Shown: positions 58,825 to 64,000 of the stretch, piece after piece
How the letters are laid out: every line of letters starts with the position of its first letter
Numbering within the stretch: the stretch's first letter is position 1
Assembly: GCA_026119935.1 (NCBI GenBank)
Contig: JALRMH010000011.1
Location: forward strand, 62,001-126,000
Reading direction: 5' to 3'
Source: Endothia cerciana
Taxonomy: Eukaryota > Ascomycota > Sordariomycetes > Diaporthales > Cryphonectriaceae
DNA: 64,000 nt
The notes under the pieces: generated by a model
What the model saw: only the letters and a program-made list of their open reading frames with translations
What the model was told of the DNA's origin: nothing
Database searches by the model: none
Translations under genes and position numbers: made by a program

Positions 58825-61800
58825 ACGTCCCAACACGTGTTGCGCGTCTTGGCCTCCGCATTCGCTACGACGATAGCGTAGCGTTATATGTTTGGTACGG
58901 GTCCGCACGCCCGGTCGTCGTTGCAAGCTGGTTTGACAGCTCTGATCCTTCTCGGCTTTCACCCACGAACCGGGAGGAGAGCAGCGCCAGGTCACCGCGC
59001 TTGGGCGCTGGCTGGGAACAGATCCGCGCCTGCCCATTCTCGCTACTATAGCTGCGATAAAAACAGCACAGTGCCGCCGTTAGCCTCGAGCTCTCCTCCC
59101 CCTAGCGGGTACGGATCCGTCCCGTGTACCTCCTGTGACCCCCAAGACGACGAAAGCCGTTACGACGGCCACCGTGGCCATGTGCTGGACTTGCAGAAGC
59201 GAGAGAATGGTCCTGCTGACCAGAGACCCACTGACAGGGTACGATTGCATTGTCGCATCGCAGGGAGCAACATCAGGACCAGGGCCAGGACCAGGACCCT
59301 TGAAGGGTACCGCTACCAGCGAGGCCGGGATGGGGACCGTGGGATCACAGACAGCAGGCCGGTTGTGGGCCTCACCGCCCATCTTTGGTACCTCCTGTGG
59401 GTACCTTGGTGGTAGCAGCAGGGGAGAGGATGAGCATCCCGCGCGGGCGTGTAGACCCATGCTGTAGCTTTTGCTATGGTGGAAGAGCGGCGTCAAGAAA
59501 CACCTGAACATGATTCAGTAGCGGAGAGCCAAGAGGTTTGTGGAAAGTCTTGCCAGACTCCCTACATTTCAAGGAACGAGGCTGACCTTGAGAATCTAAC
59601 TTGCCCCGGGACTTGGGAAATAGGAAGTGAGCCTTCGAGCCCAGCCATCAGTGAGGATTATGTGTTTGCTAATAGTAAGTGCGCTCTACTCTGGCCAGAG
59701 CTTGAGACGGTTAGCACCACAGTAGCTTGGCGACCCGTTGTTTCGTCGGGTCATCAGTTTTTAAACTCATGGGTCCTCCGGATCCTGCATGCTCAGGGAG
59801 GGGGGGGGGCAGGAGGGGTCAAGCAGGTGCAGTCATGTATGTACCCGGGCCGGTACTGGCTCTCGCCTCTCCTCTTGGGAGGCTCTCTCGAGTGAGCGAG
59901 ATTCGGGTGAGACGTGCGGCGTCCGAGGATCTTGCCTGATGGCCCCTCTTCGACTGCCGGGCCCCAGAGTTCCCTTGTCCTGCTGTGGGCGTGGCCCGTA
60001 GAGCCTCATATGTCAAAATGTATGTAAGATCCGGGGGCGGCTGGAGTCAACAGCTGATCCAGCAACCAACCAAGATGCTGAAACGCCTCCTCTCAGTCCT
60101 CACCGACATGTCGCCTGGATTCGGAAAGGGCCACGAGCCCCCGGTAAAGATCAGGCTCATACCGGACTGGAAGAGATGATGGGGCCTCACCGTACGATCT
60201 TGCAAATGAAATGTGTTTTGTGAAAGGAGAGGGGACGACCTTACCTCGGCCGGCGTCCAGCACTGGCAACATTGCCGTGCTCACGCTGCCCATCCTGGCT
60301 CGGCAATCCCACTCGGACATGGCGTACCAGAATGTTGGCGCGCCCTTCCGACCTGGATATGGTCACGGGATGCAGGGCGGTTCCGCGTCGTGGAGCTTCG
60401 TCATGCTACCATCCCCTCAATACCTAACAATTTCGACGGCAGCTTCAACCATAGTGTCGCCCCATGGACGGTACAAAGTGACATGAACAAGGGAACCTGC
60501 CTTGCTGTATTCGTAACAAGGCACAATAGCGAGAAGAAATGAAGCTCTCGCCCCAGGGCCCAGGCCTTGTGATTAGGGGGGGATCACTAACTTGCGCTGC
60601 TTCGGGAATCGTCCGAATGAAAGGATCTCGCGTGAGTCTGCTACATTGCCGACAACGAAGGCTGAAAGGCAGGAAATGAGTCGCCACCATCCTCCATTGA
60701 CGGGCCAGCCAACACCATTCGTTGCCCGTTATGTTGTTCGATTTCATCTCATAAGCAGGCAACCAGTGGCCAGTGACGACGCGGCGCACAGTGTTGTGTG
60801 CATTGAAATCAGCCAGATCTTGCAAGGAGGCACTTGCAAGCCCCATGACTCGTGATGATTGCAAGTCCTGCAGCCATTGTTAGCCCGGGAAAAGCCGTGT
60901 ATGGGTACATTTGCTGACAAGTGCAAGCGGCTATCGCAGCGGTGCTGGTCTAGCATCATGAGAGGGCATCAAGGTGACCTCCCCCGGTAGGCCCGAGGCG
61001 TGACGGCCGTCAGCCACGGCCCCGTCTCGGTCTACCCCTTTGGGAGCATCCTGTGTGGCTGACAAGCTGTATCGCAGGCACAGGCATGACGATGCCAGCG
61101 AATGTCCGTGAAGTTCTCCGTAGCCCTACGGACCCTTCCCACGAAACATGTGCGATGGGCCGGATTCACCCAAGTCACATCTGTTATTGTGACATCGCCG
61201 CCGCGGTGTGGGAGACGCTGTGGCATTCCCAGAAGAACTTCGGGTCTCTCGAAGATCGAGTGTGCCTCCGCATGTTGATCTAAATGTTCGTCAGGGGCCC
61301 TCCCGCATGCAGAACATGTGCTATCGTCCCGTGTTTCCGAGCTCACGACAGTACGGACAGAATCTTGCAGCGCGTCTCGCGAACACGGCAGACCATTTCT
61401 GTTGGTCCAGCCGTTCCCCTGGTCATGCCCTGTTTAGGATGAGGATTTGTCACATATATCCTTGTGTAAGCTGATACCTCTTTTTGTAACGCTCCTCCTG
61501 TTCGTTGCGCGGCATGGGGAGGTCGGCCTGGGCCACGAAGTGGAAGCGCGTACACAGGAGCGGTTGGCTACTGCCGGCCCACTATGATAAGCCATCTCGG
61601 ATTTAGACGCGCTGCTAGCGTCGCACAGAGATGCTCCGTTCTCGGCGAGAGAGATTGCCTGAGGTTGAGGCTTCGGAGGGAGGCAGAGAGAGGTGAGTAC
61701 ATGGCCGCACGATTGTTAGACTGTGCCTCCTGACCGGGGCCAAATGAAAATCCGCGGTTAAACATCGGCGAGGAATGGCGGTCAGCGTCCAGTGTCGGAT

Positions 61801-63068
61801 GAGGTAAAAGTCGTACAACAACAAGGTGACCGGTAGTGCGCGATATTGAGGGCACATCCGAAGGAAGAACAGACGAGTCAAGAATTCGGAACCTGCCACC
61901 CAGCCGATGTCACATGGTCGACATTTTGGCGTGGTACCGTAGTAAATCGGGCCTTTGGGATCTGACGTTTGATATGTCGCGCCTCAGGGCACCTCACTCC
62001 TACCGTGTATCCAAACTTGGGGGCGAAACGATACTATTTCCGTGCGTATTGGGATCCGTCAAGGATTCGGAGAGCGGAGAAGCATCTGTGCTGTGGTTTA
62101 TCAGATCTAGATGTTCTCCAGATTTCAGGCTCGCCGTCGCTCTAGGCTTGTGCCGGTTGTTGCACGACGGCCGCACGGGGCTGGCCAGCACAGCTGATGC
62201 GAGGAGCAGTGGTGTGCCCGAACCGGTTAGAAACGAGGCCAAGGTGAGATTCCAAGGTGGGGGATCCTCTGGCACGTTGTCTCTCCCGCGCTAGTGGAAA
62301 GAAGGTGAAAGAATGCAACCACACGATCTGCGACCTGGCTGCCTAGGACGCCACATACGAAGTGCTGCAGGGGCGCCACGAGCCAATGGATACATCGAAG
62401 GTATCCCTCGGTTTTAATCTCGGGAATGCTCTGTCACGTCCGAGTCATCCTCTGTGAGATTGCACGGGACAGCGGGAACACGAGGTCGATCGGCACCTTC
62501 GAATTCCTGACGAGAGCGCGGCAGAGCTCGACGGGCAACCCGGGATGAAAACATGAGCGGTACTGCCGCCTCGTCCTCTGCGCGATGCAGCAGTGTCCAT
62601 TAAGTTCTGACCCGATCCACACAAGCTGTCGTGTACCGTAGTTTTTGTTTTGGGGCCATTTGAAGTGGGTTGAGAGGCTTGCCTGGACGGTGGATCAGGG
62701 TGGGCAACAGGGGGTGACAGGACGAAGCTTCAACTGCGCGCGCGACCCCTTGTCAAATGCCAGTCAAGTTCGGGGTACCTCGGCCAACTTCCAAAGCCCC
62801 CCCTGCGGTGGGAGCGTCGCGGTCTGTAGGCGCTGTCGGCGTGTATCTCTTGGGATGTCAAAAGGGGCGCGCCTCGTTGACCCTCCGGGGCCTAGCCGCC
62901 TGGCACGTCTGTCAATCCTCGCGTCCGGGTCTCTCCACGGTCCCTGATGTCAAGAAGTAGCCGCCATGACATGCAGATTTCGCGTCGTACAAAGATCCCC
63001 CCGCCCGTGCAGCGGGAGTGGGTTCGCGGACGACCCTGAAAGAACATTCTGATGGGGCTGCAAGCCTT
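57972..63068. other. Gene-poor stretch right of the gap
   Basis: Starts with AT-rich sequence and poly-C tracts (about 58040-58050 and 58096-58130). Short open frames occur throughout but none shows a known domain, a signal peptide with a following domain, or a splice pattern. The stretch is not AT-rich overall, so it does not look like heavily RIP-mutated transposon DNA. Its origin is unclear. Confidence 0.5.
58783..58824. repeat. CAA trinucleotide repeat
   Basis: About thirteen CAA/AAC units in tandem (TTG on the other strand) in the gene-poor stretch. Confidence 0.9.
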
Positions 63069-63983
63069 CTAGACGCAGTACATCAGCCAGATGTACAGAA
63101 TATATGGGTCCCTCTCAGGCCCGCATGACCTACGGACGTACAGTATGTCGTCCGTGCTGCCGTGCCGCTGGGACCACCGGGGGTCCTCCATCCCACCTGG
63201 CTTCCTCGAACCGTTAGGGACAACCGCCGAGGGCAGCACTTCACCACTCTTGGCGGCAGAGGAGTCCACTTCGCTGGACCCCAAGGCAATGCTGGAGGGG
63301 AGGACGACCCCAAACTTCCCCAAGATTTGCGAGATCTCTGATGGACCATGAACTCCTCCAAACGCCCGCTTGCTCCATCTGAGATACGCGAGCCGTGCCG
63401 CTGGCGCGTTGGCTCCATCCCCACGAACACCTACTGTAGTATAAATACACGAGGCGCCGAATGCAGGCTCGACGCCCCGCAGAAGTTCAGTGATCCCCTC
63501 GTGGCCGACATATACTAGGCACCGCATCGCGTGGACTGGTCCCTCGAGAAATCCGACGCTCCGAGCCTTCAAGATTAGCCCCAGCTCCAAGGCCCTGCCA
63601 GGATGCTCTGCTGCTGCTGCTGCTGCTGCTAAATTCTTCAACGCTAACACCCGGAGTCGTCGCTAAATCTCTGGGTTTCCCAACAGGGTGCAGCAGGCGA
63701 GCATCCCCTTTCCGCCGGCCTCGGGTAACCGTGCACAGACTGGCCTAATGCGCTGGTCCAATACGTCATGCGGTTGGCAAGCAAAGAGTAGTCTCTTCGC
63801 CGACCCTATCGTCGACAAATGTTGGTCGATCTCGGCCTCGATTGCTGGGCGCACCCTGACGGCTCGAGTCAGGGGGCGACAAGGATGCCCAGGAAGGGGC
63901 TGGTCAAGCCGGTGTTTTGGGCCTGTTTTGGGTGGGCCTGACTCGCCTCGGCTACTGTTCGGGCTACTCCGTGCTCTTTTCAA
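63069..63983 (-). other. Weak ORF interrupted by one in-frame TAG
   Basis: On the minus strand the frame is open from 63983 to 63069 except for one TAG near 63665. The upstream piece (107 codons) has an ATG; the downstream piece (about 193 codons) has only a GTG at its start. An Ala run comes from a CTG/CAG repeat at about 63608-63633. No domain is recognised. It could be a decayed gene entering from outside the window or chance. Confidence 0.25.
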
Positions 63984-64000
63984 GAGATCGTCAGATAATG

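Noticed and set aside
57972..63068. RIP-inactivated transposon
   Set aside because: The stretch is not AT-rich, and no reverse transcriptase, integrase or transposase fragment or terminal repeat was recognised.

Overview
The window is nuclear DNA from a filamentous ascomycete (Pezizomycotina). The protein set, GC-rich codons and gene density suggest a Sordariomycete, but genus and species cannot be fixed from the sequence. Support: almost every gene has 1-5 short introns (about 45-170 nt) with GT..AG borders and CTAAC/CTGAC-like branch sites; genes lie on both strands with no operons; and the proteins include eukaryotic and fungal markers (Ask1 of the DASH complex, Nur1, Erg5, Scc2, a fungal NPC2, cytochrome b2).

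From 1 to about 57 kb the sequence is an ordinary, gene-dense chromosome arm with 24 protein genes that I can model or assign. Left part (0.5-25.7 kb): nucleoporin Seh1, an aldo-keto reductase of the xylose reductase group, a serine/proline-rich unknown, Nur1, V-ATPase subunit F, an NPC2-like lipid transfer protein, an MDR oxidoreductase, a TMEM16/Ist2-like membrane protein, a large protein with a zinc module and SH3 domain, a degraded WSC-domain relic, mRNA-export factor Rae1/Gle2, and cytochrome b2. Middle part (27-46 kb): a Rab-type GTPase with a glycine-rich insertion, cohesin loader Scc2, Pol I subunit Rpa12, deoxyhypusine hydroxylase, eIF5A, Pol I core factor Rrn7, ubiquitin-eL40, a Yip1-family membrane protein and a rhodanese. 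Right part (46.8-57 kb): Erg5 (CYP61), Ask1, Eaf7 and a GCP6-like gamma-tubulin complex protein. Several neighbours are divergent pairs sharing 420-1150 bp of upstream DNA (Nur1/Vma7, Scc2/Rpa12, DOHH/eIF5A, Eaf7/GCP6, Rae1/CYB2).

From 57 to 64 kb no gene could be recognised. The stretch holds a run of 70 G, six N (a scaffold gap), poly-C tracts, a CAA microsatellite and one weak ORF interrupted by a stop. Whether the two sides of the gap are truly adjacent cannot be judged.

Functional themes: 35-43 kb concentrates ribosome-production and translation genes (Rpa12, Rrn7, eL40, eIF5A and the enzyme that completes hypusine on eIF5A). Nuclear envelope and pore proteins (Seh1, Nur1, Rae1) and chromosome-segregation proteins (Scc2, Ask1, GCP6) recur. 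No single novel system such as a defence island or biosynthetic cluster was found. The most striking observations are the head-to-head eIF5A/DOHH pair with a telomere-like repeat between them, the ubiquitin-eL40 gene whose start codon is split by an intron and whose stop codon has its own exon, an arginine-rich in-frame stretch upstream of the cytochrome b2 ATG, and reading-frame breaks in otherwise conserved genes that may be sequence errors.
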